Source: Candidatus Formimonas warabiya (GTDB lineage: Bacteria > Bacillota > Dehalobacteriia > Dehalobacteriales > Dehalobacteriaceae). From it: a stretch of 64,000 bases of DNA. Positions 42,254 to 51,223 of the stretch are shown here, piece by piece. The position numbers and the translations under genes were made by a program. The notes below the pieces were generated by a model. The model was given only the letters and a program-made list of their open reading frames with translations. It had not been told where the DNA came from and made no database searches. Position 1 is the stretch's first letter. Each line of letters opens with the position of its first letter. Where the stretch lies: assembly GCF_002777255.1 (NCBI RefSeq), contig NZ_CP017634.1, positions 1,996,903 through 2,060,902 on the forward strand, read 5' to 3'.

Positions 42254-43798
42254 CTATTTACATTTACGAATCACATCAATAATACTGCCGTCACGGTACT
42301 CCACCACGGCCACGACTTCGTCGGCAGTTGGCGGCGGCGGCGCCGGTATCCCTGTCATTTTGTATGCTATACGCTGTAATTCTTCTATCTCCATGATGGG
42401 AAGACTGCTGTCCCGGAGATGATCAAGCAGGTCTTTTCTTCTCGGATTCACAGCTACCCCATAATCTGTGACGATTACATCGACTGTCTCACCTGGAGTA
42501 ACCACGGTATTGACCCGGTCCTGAATCATGGGCCGCCTGCCCCGAATTAAGGGCAATACGATGATCGCCACCTTTGATCCGGCAGCCGTATCCGGGTGTC
42601 CCCCGGGAGCTCCCATCAGTTTGCCGTTGGAACCCGTCAGCACATTGACGTTAAAATCCAGATCAACCTCAGTAGCACTGAGAATAACAAAATCCACATT
42701 ATTGACGATCGGTCCCCGGGTATGGGGATTGGCATAAAATGAAGCCGAAATTTCCACATGAAGCGGATGCTCTTTGAGGGATTTAATCGACGGGGTATCG
42801 AAAGTCTGGACATCAATCAGCTTTTTAATGAGACCTTGCTCATGCATCTCAACCATGACCCCGGTGATACCGCCCACCCCAAAGGATGCCGCTATCCCCT
42901 GCTGGTGCATTTTTTCTTTGATAAATTTGGCTGCGCTCAGGGATGCTCCGCCGCTGCCCAGCTGCAGGGAAAAGTTGTCTTGAAAGTACCCGGAATATTC
43001 CATCACCTGGGCAGCATACTTTGAAATCACCAGTTCTTTGGGATTATTGCTGATGCGCAGGGATCCGGTGGCGATGCCATTGGGATCCCCAATCTTATCC
43101 ACCACGACAATAAAATCCACCAGGGTCTGAGGAATACTGATCGGGTACAAGGGATGGGGAACCAGGTGATCGGTAATGGCCACCACCTGATCGGCATAAG
43201 CCGCATCAACCATAGGGTACCCTAAGGACCCGCAAGCGGAGGGTCCGTCCACGCCGTTGATATTACCGTAAGTATCACAGGTGGGCGCGCCGATAAAGGC
43301 CACATCAATATGGGTTTCGCCGCTTTCGATGGCCCGGGCCCGCCCCCCGTGGGTGCGAATGATCGCCGGTTTGGCAAGCCTGCCGGAGCTGACCAGGTTA
43401 CCCAGCTGTTCTCTGATCCCGGTAGTTTCTATGGCTGTAATCACACCCTGCTCCAGATAAGGAATAATACAATCCTGGACCGCACTCAGCGAGCTGGGTG
43501 TAATGGTTAAATCTTTTATTCCTTTCCGGGCGATGGCATCCATCACCATTTTCATCACATAATCACCGTTGCGAAAATGGTGATGGAAAGAGATGGTCAT
43601 GCCGTCCCTTAGTCCGGTGGCATCAATGGCCTGATCCAGTGATTTGAGCAGCTTCTCTTTTCCGGGAACATGAACCGGAGTTTTCGGACCGGCTAATCTT
43701 CCCGTCGGCTGATACGCAAAGGCGCCTTGAAAGGGTCTGATTTTATTTAAACCCGGGATACTTTGGGGGATTTCTCTACCTACCGCATTCTTCATCAC
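42254..43798 (-). CDS. citF: Citrate/citramalate lyase alpha subunit, set 1
   Basis: A protein of 514 residues of the CitF family, the acyl-carrier transferase subunit. Landmarks are S-F-H-H-H-F-R-N-G-D near residue 69, R-T-H-G-G-R-A near 147 and L-G-S-G-G-A-S near 276. It exchanges acetyl for citryl or citramalyl on the carrier. A second, very similar CitF lies at 48387. The start overlaps citE by 23 bases. CitC, CitX and CitG, needed to build and charge the usual prosthetic group, are absent from the window. Confidence 0.9.
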   Translation of the reverse strand: MMKNAVGREIPQSIPGLNKIRPFQGAFAYQPTGRLAGPKTPVHVPGKEKLLKSLDQAIDATGLRDGMTISFHHHFRNGDYVMKMVMDAIARKGIKDLTITPSSLSAVQDCIIPYLEQGVITAIETTGIREQLGNLVSSGRLAKPAIIRTHGGRARAIESGETHIDVAFIGAPTCDTYGNINGVDGPSACGSLGYPMVDAAYADQVVAITDHLVPHPLYPISIPQTLVDFIVVVDKIGDPNGIATGSLRISNNPKELVISKYAAQVMEYSGYFQDNFSLQLGSGGASLSAAKFIKEKMHQQGIAASFGVGGITGVMVEMHEQGLIKKLIDVQTFDTPSIKSLKEHPLHVEISASFYANPHTRGPIVNNVDFVILSATEVDLDFNVNVLTGSNGKLMGAPGGHPDTAAGSKVAIIVLPLIRGRRPMIQDRVNTVVTPGETVDVIVTDYGVAVNPRRKDLLDHLRDSSLPIMEIEELQRIAYKMTGIPAPPPPTADEVVAVVEYRDGSIIDVIRKCK

Positions 43799-44681
43799 TT
43801 TGTTCCTCCCTTATGACGCCAAGTGCCGCAGCATACTGCATCACCCGCTCCGCTCTTGCCACAACCGGACGGTCAATCATCTTTCCATTTAAGGCGACGA
43901 CACCGGATTTTTTCTCCAAAGCCTGCTGGTAGGCCGCTAAGACTTTTCGCGCCTGATGAATTTCTTCCTCACTTGGCGTGTAGATTTCGTGAACCATGGG
44001 TACCTGATTGGGGTGGATCACCGACTTGCCGTCGTAACCCAGCATCTTGCCGAACTGGGTATCCTTTCGAAAGCCCTCTTCATCCCGCGTATCGGCAAAG
44101 ACCTGATCAATCGCTTGTACCCCGGCGGCACGGGCCGCATATAAAACCTGACTTTTGGCAAACCATAATTCCTGACCGTCCCGGGTCCGGCTTCCTTTCA
44201 AATCTGCCATTAAATCTTCCGCACCCATGCCGATGGCGATAATCCGGGGACTTGCGGCAGCTAAATGATACGCCTGCAAAATACCTTTGGCCGTCTCAAT
44301 TGTCAGCATGATTTTGATGGCCCCTGATTCAAATCCGTATTTTTTCTCGGCAGCACCAATTATTTGGTCTAAAGCCTGAATGTCTTCCACCTGTTCCGAT
44401 TTGGGCAGCCGGATAAATCCTGGTTGAGCAGGCAGTACAGCTGCTAAATCATCCTGACCATAGGGTGTGTCCAGACCGTTGATTCTTACGCCGATTTCAC
44501 TGGGATACGGGATATGCAGGATGGCATTACGCACCAGGATGCGGGCGGCATCCTTTTCATTTACGGCCACGGCATCTTCCAAATCAAAAACTAAACAATC
44601 GGGCCGGTAGATTCCGGCGCTTTGCAGCTTGCCGGGATCGTTTCCGGGAATAAATAACATCGTTCTGCGCAGTGTGCTCAT
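43776..44681 (-). CDS. citE: Citrate/citramalate lyase beta subunit, set 1
   Basis: A protein of 301 residues of the CitE family (HpcH/HpaI TIM barrel), which cleaves citryl or citramalyl thioesters. Motifs are R-R-T-M-L-F-I-P-G-N-D-P, F-D-L-E-D-A-V, V-R-I-N-G and L-T-I-E-T-A-K-G. The ATG at 44681 follows GGGAGG and gives the same length as the paralogue at 49909. Citrate and citramalate lyases cannot be separated by eye. Confidence 0.9.
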   Translation of the reverse strand: MSTLRRTMLFIPGNDPGKLQSAGIYRPDCLVFDLEDAVAVNEKDAARILVRNAILHIPYPSEIGVRINGLDTPYGQDDLAAVLPAQPGFIRLPKSEQVEDIQALDQIIGAAEKKYGFESGAIKIMLTIETAKGILQAYHLAAASPRIIAIGMGAEDLMADLKGSRTRDGQELWFAKSQVLYAARAAGVQAIDQVFADTRDEEGFRKDTQFGKMLGYDGKSVIHPNQVPMVHEIYTPSEEEIHQARKVLAAYQQALEKKSGVVALNGKMIDRPVVARAERVMQYAAALGVIREEQSDEECGR

Positions 44682-44696
44682 TTTTTGTCCTCCCAC

Positions 44697-44969
44697 TCAC
44701 GCCATTGCTCGCAGAATGGCTGTCTCCACCCTGGCGCGAATCGCAAAATCCAAGGCTCCTTGATCCTTTAAGACAACTCTTGCGTCTTGGATCTCATACT
44801 TTTTAAGCATTTCCTCAACCAGGGACCGGATCTGGGTGCCAAACTCGTATGCGACCGGGCTGGACAATTCCATACGAATTCCGGCCCCAGGTGCTGCCGG
44901 TTCCAAAGTGACGAGAATATCACTCTTCTCATTTGTTCCAGCCTGACCCATTCTTTGTAACAATGCCAT
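44697..44969 (-). CDS. citD: Citrate lyase acyl carrier protein, set 1
   Basis: A protein of 90 residues of the CitD family. The prosthetic-group region reads A-G-T-N-E-K-S-D, with a serine at residue 16, one place after the position of serine 14 in E. coli CitD (A-G-T-L-E-S-G-D). The family end D-F-A-I-R-A-R-V-E-T-A is conserved. It is the first gene of the 13.6 kb unit that ends at 31323. Confidence 0.88.
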   Translation of the reverse strand: MALLQRMGQAGTNEKSDILVTLEPAAPGAGIRMELSSPVAYEFGTQIRSLVEEMLKKYEIQDARVVLKDQGALDFAIRARVETAILRAMA

Positions 44970-45120
44970 ACCAACTCTCTCCTTCTCTCAGCATTCACCT
45001 GTAAAAAAATATCCCATTGATCCGGCTCATTCACCTTCCCTTCCCGATCATAGCTTTGCCGCCCCTCTCACACTGGTTTGTTCTCTCGGGTATCACCCCG
45101 GAGAATTGGATTGATGGATC

Positions 45121-45138
45121 ATTGGTCGATCCATTTTC
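45121..45138. promoter_or_regulatory. Possible FCD-regulator operator before citD
   Basis: ATTGGTCGATCCATTTTC resembles ATTGGCCATCCAATTTTC at 45936-45953, allowing one base of length difference. The first lies before the citD unit, the second before the regulator gene. The surrounding bases (TGGATC, seven bases, GATCCA at 45115-45133) form a dyad. The rest of 44970-45204 holds no feature I recognise. Confidence 0.45.
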
Positions 45139-45204
45139 CGGCAAGAAACGCACGGAAGCACCATCCAAGAAGGTTTTTCATGATCCCGGCAGAGACACCT
45201 CTCC

Positions 45205-45918
45205 TTATCCTTTAATCAAAAGATTTTCCGCTTCTTTGATACGCTGTTTAATATTGCGCAGATGAATCCGCTGCGCCAGTTTGGCCGATTCCTTGTCCCT
45301 GGATTCGATCGCTTCCCGAATGGCCTGATGTTCCCGCATCAGCTGGGCAACCTGATCCGGGGAATGCAAAGTCTTGGCCCGGATCCGGGCTAATAATTCC
45401 AGGTTGATTCTGATATAACTGGTAAAAACCACATTCTGCGCTGCTTCCGCCACCGCCAGATGAAAAACATCATCCGCATCCACTGGAGGTACGGCGCCGG
45501 ATCTTCCCTGATTTGCCAAAAGAGCCTCTGCCTCCCGGATGTTGATGAGATCCTGTTCCGTTGCTCTTTCACAGGCCAATTCAACAATTCTGCTTTCCAA
45601 GGTCTCCCTCGCCTCTAATAAATCCCAAATGGCGGCTTTTTCCAGATCGTCCAAGAAGATTTGCTTGTCGTATTGTTTCGGCAATCCCACAATATAACGG
45701 CCGTCTCCCGGTTTCGTGACCAGGATCCCCTGTTGTTCCAAGACGCGGAAAGCTTCCCGGAGCGTACTGCGGCTCACCCCGACTTGCTCCGCCAGCTCTC
45801 TCTCTGGAGGCAATCGATCACCCATAAGCAATTTTTTTTCTTCAATGTGATTCAAAATCTGCTGAATAATGTCTTCGTAAAGACGTCGATATCCCATCCG
45901 CTCAAAGATCAACAACAA
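45205..45918 (-). CDS. FadR-type GntR regulator (FCD subfamily)
   Basis: A protein of 237 residues: an N-terminal winged helix (L-P-P-E-R-E-L-A-E-Q-V-G-V-S-R-S-T-L-R-E-A near residue 38) and an FCD ligand domain (L-L-E-A-R-E-T-L-E, then two conserved histidines). The start is a TTG at 45918 with AAAGGAG upstream, or the ATG seven codons later. It lies just before the citD unit in the same direction and is its likely regulator, with an organic acid as effector. Confidence 0.87.
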   Translation of the reverse strand: MLLIFERMGYRRLYEDIIQQILNHIEEKKLLMGDRLPPERELAEQVGVSRSTLREAFRVLEQQGILVTKPGDGRYIVGLPKQYDKQIFLDDLEKAAIWDLLEARETLESRIVELACERATEQDLINIREAEALLANQGRSGAVPPVDADDVFHLAVAEAAQNVVFTSYIRINLELLARIRAKTLHSPDQVAQLMREHQAIREAIESRDKESAKLAQRIHLRNIKQRIKEAENLLIKG

Positions 45919-45935
45919 TCAACTCCTTTGGTCTG

Positions 45936-45953
45936 ATTGGCCATCCAATTTTC
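45936..45953. promoter_or_regulatory. Possible operator before the FCD regulator gene
   Basis: ATTGGCCATCCAAT is an imperfect palindrome followed by TTTC, and it resembles the site at 45121-45138. It lies about 20 bases before the regulator start, where it would allow autoregulation. Confidence 0.45.
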
Positions 45954-46326
45954 AATTTATCTATATTAATCAATTGGAAGTTTATAACTATTTTTTTGCT
46001 TTTGAGGGGATATTTTTTTCCATACACTTTAGTGCCGCTTCTTTGCTCTTGTATAAAACCCACAAAACATTAGTGAGAGGACTTATGGCATATTATCCCT
46101 TTTGTCTTTTTCACCTAACTAAAGGGTACAACAAAGCCTCACCGACATAAAAAACGTTCCCATGATAGGTAACATCATGAGAACGTTTCTCCCTAAAAAT
46201 TTTATACAGTTTCCTTGACAGACACTTTATACTCTTTTTCCTGACCTCAGATCGCTTACTTGGAAAAATACAGCAAATAATTATCCTCTGTTCTTACTAT
46301 TATATAAATAGGCCGCCTGTGCCAGG
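45954..46326. other. Gene-free stretch before the FCD regulator
   Basis: An AT-rich stretch with several T runs. It contains the terminator at 46149-46188 and presumably the regulator's promoter, for which a GATAAT near 46095 on the minus strand is one weak candidate. I see no coding frame or RNA structure that I can name in the remainder. Confidence 0.5.
46149..46188 (-). terminator. Terminator after the chemoreceptor-like gene
   Basis: A 14-bp stem with one mismatch (AACGTTC-C-CATGAT with ATCATG-A-GAACGTT, seven-base loop) is followed on the minus strand by TTTTTT. It lies about 140 bases after the stop of the gene at 46327. Confidence 0.85.
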
Positions 46327-47133
46327 TTACAGGATCTGCGCTATTTTTTCCACATCAACGGCGGAAGCTGCCAATTGCTGCATAGAAGAGGCTATTGCTT
46401 CCGTGGATGCAGCTTGGCCTTGTCCCAGTATTGCTATTTCATCGATGATACTTAAAATATTTTTTGCTTGACCTTGAATATCGTTCAAAACTCTCTTAAT
46501 GTCCTTGACCGAATTTCCACTGTGCGTTGCCATTTTACGAATTTCTTCTGCCACTACAGCAAATCCTCTGCCAACTTCACCGGCTCTTGCGGCTTCTATA
46601 GCTGCGTTTAGGCCTAGTAGATTGGAGTTTGCTGCTACATCACTAACAAAACGTAAGATGCTTTCAGTCTTTTCAATTTCGTTAACAACATCCTGAGAAG
46701 CAGTTCTTAATTTATTTAATTTACTGGACAAGGTAGATGCGGAAGATGCCACTTCTTCAGATGAGGCAGTTATTTCTTCTGAAGTAGCCGCAATGGTTTC
46801 TGCAGCTTGCTGTAAAGTGTGCTGAGTGGCTAAGCTGGTAGAAGCAGCTATGACGCCACAAATTCTGCCATCTTCATATACGGGAACACTAATGGTTTTG
46901 ACCGGAAATCCATACCTTTCCTTGGGTACTAACCTTTGCACTTCCTTGCCTGTATCCAGGCATTGGGTTACAGATCCTCCGGAAATAACCTTTGAGCCTT
47001 CCGTAATGTCCAATTTGAACTCTTTGGCATTGATAAATCTCAATACTGTGCCCTCAGAGTCTGCAATTAATACTGTAGTATCCAGGGAGGAAAGTTTGGA
47101 AAATAAATCCGCATTTTTCACCAATTCTTCCAA
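46327..47133 (-). CDS. Soluble methyl-accepting chemotaxis-like protein
   Basis: A protein of about 268 residues without a membrane segment. A sensor domain of about 100 residues ([14 protein letters not shown] near residue 19) is followed by a shortened chemoreceptor signalling domain with the tip-like region [16 protein letters not shown]-x-G-R-G-F-A-V-V. The signalling part is shorter than in full receptors. Start codons are poor: TTG at 47133, or an ATA after AAAGGAG at 47145. It could act in chemotaxis or another CheA-type pathway. Confidence 0.8.
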   Translation of the reverse strand: MEELVKNADLFSKLSSLDTTVLIADSEGTVLRFINAKEFKLDITEGSKVISGGSVTQCLDTGKEVQRLVPKERYGFPVKTISVPVYEDGRICGVIAASTSLATQHTLQQAAETIAATSEEITASSEEVASSASTLSSKLNKLRTASQDVVNEIEKTESILRFVSDVAANSNLLGLNAAIEAARAGEVGRGFAVVAEEIRKMATHSGNSVKDIKRVLNDIQGQAKNILSIIDEIAILGQGQAASTEAIASSMQQLAASAVDVEKIAQIL

Positions 47134-47171
47134 TAAGGTAGCTATTTTTCATTCTCCTTTCATCACTCGAA

Positions 47172-48137
47172 TTATTTACAGTACATGATAAGAATTGTGC
47201 CTGCCAAAATTAAAATAGTACTGCTAACAACTGCTACATTCACTCTTCCCTCTTTTCCAAGCAGAATAGGACCAAGGAATAAGGGAACCAATACTCTTAT
47301 GTTAAATAATGTATTAACTACTATTATCGAGGAAAGGCTTAGGGCTGAATTCAAAAACAAAATCGCCAGCCCCCCGACTGTGCCGCCCAGCACTAATGAG
47401 AGCATAGAACGACGACTTAAACAGCTAATTTCCCCCCAACGCTTTTGTATACAAAAAGTGGAACTATAAACAACTAAAGCGCAAAAGCCTCCAATAGCAG
47501 AACATAAAACAGCAGAGGGCAAAACACGTAAACTAAGCTTACGCAATAAATCTGACAGGCTATAGGCGAACCCGGCTAGCAAGGCCAGGATTACACCCAT
47601 GAAACGTGGTCCAGACAAGTATGTTTTTTTTGCTACACTTTGATGATCCCCGAACTGAACGGCCTGTTCATTAATATTAACAGCCAGTTCATTCATATTA
47701 CTGGAATCCAGTTTAATCTGTTCCCGAGATAACCATAGCACGCCTCCCACAATTAGCACAATCCCGACCATAGACCAACGGTTGGGCGCTTCGCTAAGCA
47801 AAAAAGCACTATACAAAAAAGCAAACAAAGTCTGAGTAAGAGCAAGAGAGACAGCACGCGCAGAGCCAATACGCTTTAATGCTGAGTAATTAAAGGTGCG
47901 TCCCAAAACGTTTCCGGCTAATCCGCCCCCTAATGCGAATAATACCCCGGCAATTCCAATAGATGGTAACCCGTGAAACAAAAACTGCCAAACCAGTAAC
48001 AACCCGAATGTAATGTTGTTACAGATTAACGCGACTATAACCCCAGCAGGAGCACTGGCTTCTCTCATACCCCGTTGGGCTAATATTTCACTTAGACCAA
48101 AACAAAGAGCTGATGTAACTGCCAATATCTCACCCAT
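47172..48137 (-). CDS. EamA/DMT family transporter
   Basis: A protein of 321 residues with about ten hydrophobic segments in two EamA repeats (residues about 5-135 and 175-318), separated by a polar stretch near 140-165. Members export or import metabolites such as amino acids and nucleobases; the substrate cannot be told. It lies just upstream of the chemoreceptor-like gene and is probably cotranscribed with it. Confidence 0.85.
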   Translation of the reverse strand: MGEILAVTSALCFGLSEILAQRGMREASAPAGVIVALICNNITFGLLLVWQFLFHGLPSIGIAGVLFALGGGLAGNVLGRTFNYSALKRIGSARAVSLALTQTLFAFLYSAFLLSEAPNRWSMVGIVLIVGGVLWLSREQIKLDSSNMNELAVNINEQAVQFGDHQSVAKKTYLSGPRFMGVILALLAGFAYSLSDLLRKLSLRVLPSAVLCSAIGGFCALVVYSSTFCIQKRWGEISCLSRRSMLSLVLGGTVGGLAILFLNSALSLSSIIVVNTLFNIRVLVPLFLGPILLGKEGRVNVAVVSSTILILAGTILIMYCK

Positions 48138-48386
48138 TACGCGGCCTTTCTCTACCTTCTTTTCCCTGCGCCGGACTTGCCTTCAATAGAATTGCGCATA
48201 CTTTCATCACTCCGTTGACGCCGGCGATGTTCCTCCCGTCTTTAGGGGACGGTTTCCCTGTAAACCGATAAATAGCTGAAGATAGGGATTCTCTATGATC
48301 TGCTCCTCATAGCACATATCAAATTCTATCATTGTAATTAGAATTTTTAAACATGAATTATACAATTTCCCAGTAAGCTTATTATT
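48138..48386. other. Intergenic region with REP-like hairpin and AT-rich inverted repeat
   Basis: A GGGGACGGTTT-containing hairpin (CGGTTT with AAACCG near 48250-48267) recalls the REP-like palindromes elsewhere in the window. A perfect 8-bp inverted repeat, AAATTCTA (48321-48328) and TAGAATTT (48339-48346), lies further up; it could be a weak terminator for citF set 2 or an operator for the EamA gene. No gene is supported here. Confidence 0.45.
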
Positions 48387-49928
48387 TTATTTAGACTTAC
48401 GGATTACATCAATAATACTCCCGTCACGGTACTCAACTACTGCCACAACTTCATCGGATGGGGGCAGAGGCGGTGTTGGGATACCGGTCATTTGGTATGC
48501 TTTGCGTTGAAGTTCTTCTATCTTCATCACTGGAAGGCTGCTGTTCCGGAGATTATCGATCAGATCTTTTCTTTTCGGATTAACAGATACCCCATAGTCC
48601 GTGACGATCACATCGACTGTCTCACCAGGAGTTACCACGGTATAGACTCTATCCTGTATCATGGGCCGCCTACCGCGAATTAAAGGTAAGACAATAATCG
48701 AGACACTTGATCCGGCAGATGTGTCCGGATGCCCGCCCGGCGCCCCCATTAACCTTCCGGTGGAACCTGTAAGTACATTCACGTTGAAATCCACGTCAAC
48801 TTCCGTAGCACTTAGAATAACAAAGTCAACATTATTGACAATAGGCCCTCGGGAGTGGGGATTTGCATAAAGGGAAGCAGAAACCTCCACATGGCAAGGA
48901 TTTTCTTTTAGCGATCTGATGGACGGAGTATCAAAAGTCTGTGTATCAAACAACCTTTTAATTAATCCTTGCTCATGCATTTCAACCATCACACCTGTGA
49001 TACCACCCACTCCAAATGACGCGGCAATTTTTTGTTTAAGCATCTTTTCTTTGATAAATTTCGCTGCGGTAAGAGAAGCACCCCCGCTGCCGAGTTGAAG
49101 GGAAAAGCTATCCTTAAAATATCCGGAATATTCGATGACTTCAGCGGCATAGCGGGAAATCACCTGTTCCTTGGGGTTATTGCTGATACGTAGCGACCCT
49201 GTGGCTATCCCATTGGGATCTCCGATTTTATCCACGACAACAATAAAATCGACTAGGGATTGGGGAATACTAATCGGGTATAGGGGATGGGGAACGAGAT
49301 TATCGGTAATAGCTACGACCCGATCCGCATAGGCCGCATCTACCATGGGATACCCTAACGAGCCACATGCCGACGGACCATCCACGCCATTAATATTGCC
49401 ATAAGTGTCACATGCCGGAGCCCCAATAAATGCTACATCTATGTGGGTTTCTCCGCTTTCTATGGCCCGGGCGCGCCCCCCGTGGGTCCGGATAATCACT
49501 GGTTTTGAAAGCTTGCCGCTGCATACCAGGTCACCTAGCTTTTCCCGAATGCCGCTGGTTTCTATTGCGGTAATAACACCACGGTCAATATATGGGATCA
49601 GACAATCTTGTACAGCACTTAGGGAACTTGGTGCGATGGTTAAATCTTTGATTCCTTTACGGGCAACTGCTTCTATTACCATCAGCATGACATAATCGCC
49701 ATTACGAAAATGATGATGAAATGATATAGTCATCCCGTCCCTAAGACCGGTTGCTTCGATAGCCTGGTCAATTGATTTGAGTGTCTTTTCCGTGCGGGGA
49801 ACATTTACCGGGATTTTGGGACCTACTAATCTTCCCGTAGGTTGATAAGCGAAGGCTCCCTCAAACGGTCTTATTTTATTCAGACCCGGAATATTTTCAG
49901 GGATTTCTCTACCCACAGCATTTTTCAT
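48387..49928 (-). CDS. citF: Citrate/citramalate lyase alpha subunit, set 2
   Basis: A protein of 513 residues, highly similar over its whole length to the CitF at 42254; most differences are conservative. In this unit it is cotranscribed with methylaspartate ammonia-lyase, so citramalate is the more likely substrate, as in the methylaspartate pathway of glutamate-fermenting clostridia. It is the last gene of the unit that begins at 63437. It overlaps citE by 20 bases. Confidence 0.88.
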   Translation of the reverse strand: MKNAVGREIPENIPGLNKIRPFEGAFAYQPTGRLVGPKIPVNVPRTEKTLKSIDQAIEATGLRDGMTISFHHHFRNGDYVMLMVIEAVARKGIKDLTIAPSSLSAVQDCLIPYIDRGVITAIETSGIREKLGDLVCSGKLSKPVIIRTHGGRARAIESGETHIDVAFIGAPACDTYGNINGVDGPSACGSLGYPMVDAAYADRVVAITDNLVPHPLYPISIPQSLVDFIVVVDKIGDPNGIATGSLRISNNPKEQVISRYAAEVIEYSGYFKDSFSLQLGSGGASLTAAKFIKEKMLKQKIAASFGVGGITGVMVEMHEQGLIKRLFDTQTFDTPSIRSLKENPCHVEVSASLYANPHSRGPIVNNVDFVILSATEVDVDFNVNVLTGSTGRLMGAPGGHPDTSAGSSVSIIVLPLIRGRRPMIQDRVYTVVTPGETVDVIVTDYGVSVNPKRKDLIDNLRNSSLPVMKIEELQRKAYQMTGIPTPPLPPSDEVVAVVEYRDGSIIDVIRKSK

Positions 49929-50814
49929 AACTGTATTCCTCCCTTATCATGCCAAGCGCTCTAGCATATTGCATTACCCGTTCGGCTCTTGTCACAACCG
50001 GACCGTCAATCATCTTTCCATTTAACGCAATAACACCCGATTTATTCTGCACTGCTTCCTGATATGCTGCTAAAACATTTTTCGCAAGGTCTATTTCTTT
50101 TTCACTCGGGGCATAAATCTCGTGTACAATGGGAATATGATTGGGGTGGATCACAGACTTGCCGTCATAACCAAGAATTCTTCCCCAATTTGTATCTTCT
50201 CTAAAGCCTTCTTCATCATTTACATCAGAAAAAACATTGTCAATGGCCTGAACCCCGGCAGCACGCGCAGCATACAATATTTGGCTTTTAGCAAATAACA
50301 GCTCGTTACCTTCCCGGGTGCGGCTTCCTTTCAAATCAGCCACTAAATCTTCAGCACCCATGCCGATACCAATAACCCGTGGACTCGCTACCGCTAAATG
50401 ATAAGCACTCAAAATCCCTTTTGCTGTCTCAATCGTTAACACGATCTTGATCGTACCGGACTGAAACTGGTATTTTCTCTCAGCAGCACTAATAATTCGA
50501 TCCAATTCTTGAATATCATCCACTTTCTCGGCTTTCGGCAATCGAATGAATGCCGGTTTAGCGGGCAGAATAGTTGCTAAATCATCGCGGCCATACGACG
50601 TATCAAGCCCATTGATTCTAACCCCTATTTCACTAGGATACTCGATGTACATGATGGCATTACGTACCAGGATGCGGGCCGCATCCTTTTCATTTACTGA
50701 TACTGAATCTTCCAAGTCAAAGACTAAGCAGTCTGAGCGATAGATCCCGGCACTTTGTAATTTCCCAGGATCGTTGCCGGGAATAAATAACATAGTTCTG
50801 CGCAGTTTACTCAT
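49909..50814 (-). CDS. citE: Citrate/citramalate lyase beta subunit, set 2
   Basis: A protein of 301 residues, strongly similar to the CitE at 43776, with R-R-T-M-L-F-I-P-G-N-D-P, F-D-L-E-D-S-V and L-T-I-E-T-A-K-G. It should cleave the citramalyl or citryl thioester to acetyl thioester plus pyruvate or oxaloacetate. GGGGGGATAATAA precedes the ATG. Confidence 0.88.
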   Translation of the reverse strand: MSKLRRTMLFIPGNDPGKLQSAGIYRSDCLVFDLEDSVSVNEKDAARILVRNAIMYIEYPSEIGVRINGLDTSYGRDDLATILPAKPAFIRLPKAEKVDDIQELDRIISAAERKYQFQSGTIKIVLTIETAKGILSAYHLAVASPRVIGIGMGAEDLVADLKGSRTREGNELLFAKSQILYAARAAGVQAIDNVFSDVNDEEGFREDTNWGRILGYDGKSVIHPNHIPIVHEIYAPSEKEIDLAKNVLAAYQEAVQNKSGVIALNGKMIDGPVVTRAERVMQYARALGMIREEYSYEKCCG

Positions 50815-50829
50815 TTATTATCCCCCCAT

Positions 50830-51102
50830 TTAGGCCATTGCTCTTAGTATTGCTGTCTCCACCCTTGCCCGAATTGTAAAATCCCAAGCCCCTTTATCGT
50901 TTAAGACAACCTTAGCATCCATGATATGATAGATTTTAAGCATTTCGCCCACCAATGATTCGATACAATTGCCAAATTCGTATTTTACCGGGCTGGTTAG
51001 CTCCAAACTAAGCTTGGCTCCAGGCTCCGCAGGCTCTATAGTAACTAAAATATCATTTTTCCCTTCTGTTCCAGCCACACCGGTTCTGTGCAACAAGGTC
51101 AT
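50830..51102 (-). CDS. citD: Citrate lyase acyl carrier protein-like, set 2, attachment serine missing
   Basis: A protein of 90 residues of the CitD family. The prosthetic-group region reads A-G-T-E-G-K-N-D, so there is no serine at either place where CitD proteins carry it; the paralogue in set 1 has A-G-T-N-E-K-S-D. The rest, including the end R-A-R-V-E-T-A-I-L-R-A-M-A, is well conserved. Either another residue carries the cofactor, or the lyase works with a free CoA thioester and CitD has become structural. The ATG at 51102 follows GGAGGGG; a longer frame upstream is unsupported. Confidence 0.82.
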   Translation of the reverse strand: MTLLHRTGVAGTEGKNDILVTIEPAEPGAKLSLELTSPVKYEFGNCIESLVGEMLKIYHIMDAKVVLNDKGAWDFTIRARVETAILRAMA

Positions 51103-51223
51103 CACAACCCCTCCTTCATCAAAATCGTAGCAAAAAATAAAGATGGTTATGCCATAAGTCAGTCCAATAGACCTACAGATACATAACATTGATTGAGCCG
51201 TTTTTTATTCCCTCGTCAATTGC

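Noticed and set aside
45954-46148. Possible small RNA or riboswitch in the gene-free stretch
   Set aside because: Apart from the terminator at 46149-46188 I see only AT-rich sequence and T runs, with no recognisable conserved RNA fold.
48160-48260. Short minus-strand frame that might be a transposase remnant next to the REP-like hairpin
   Set aside because: Fewer than 40 codons, no ribosome binding site and no recognisable motif.
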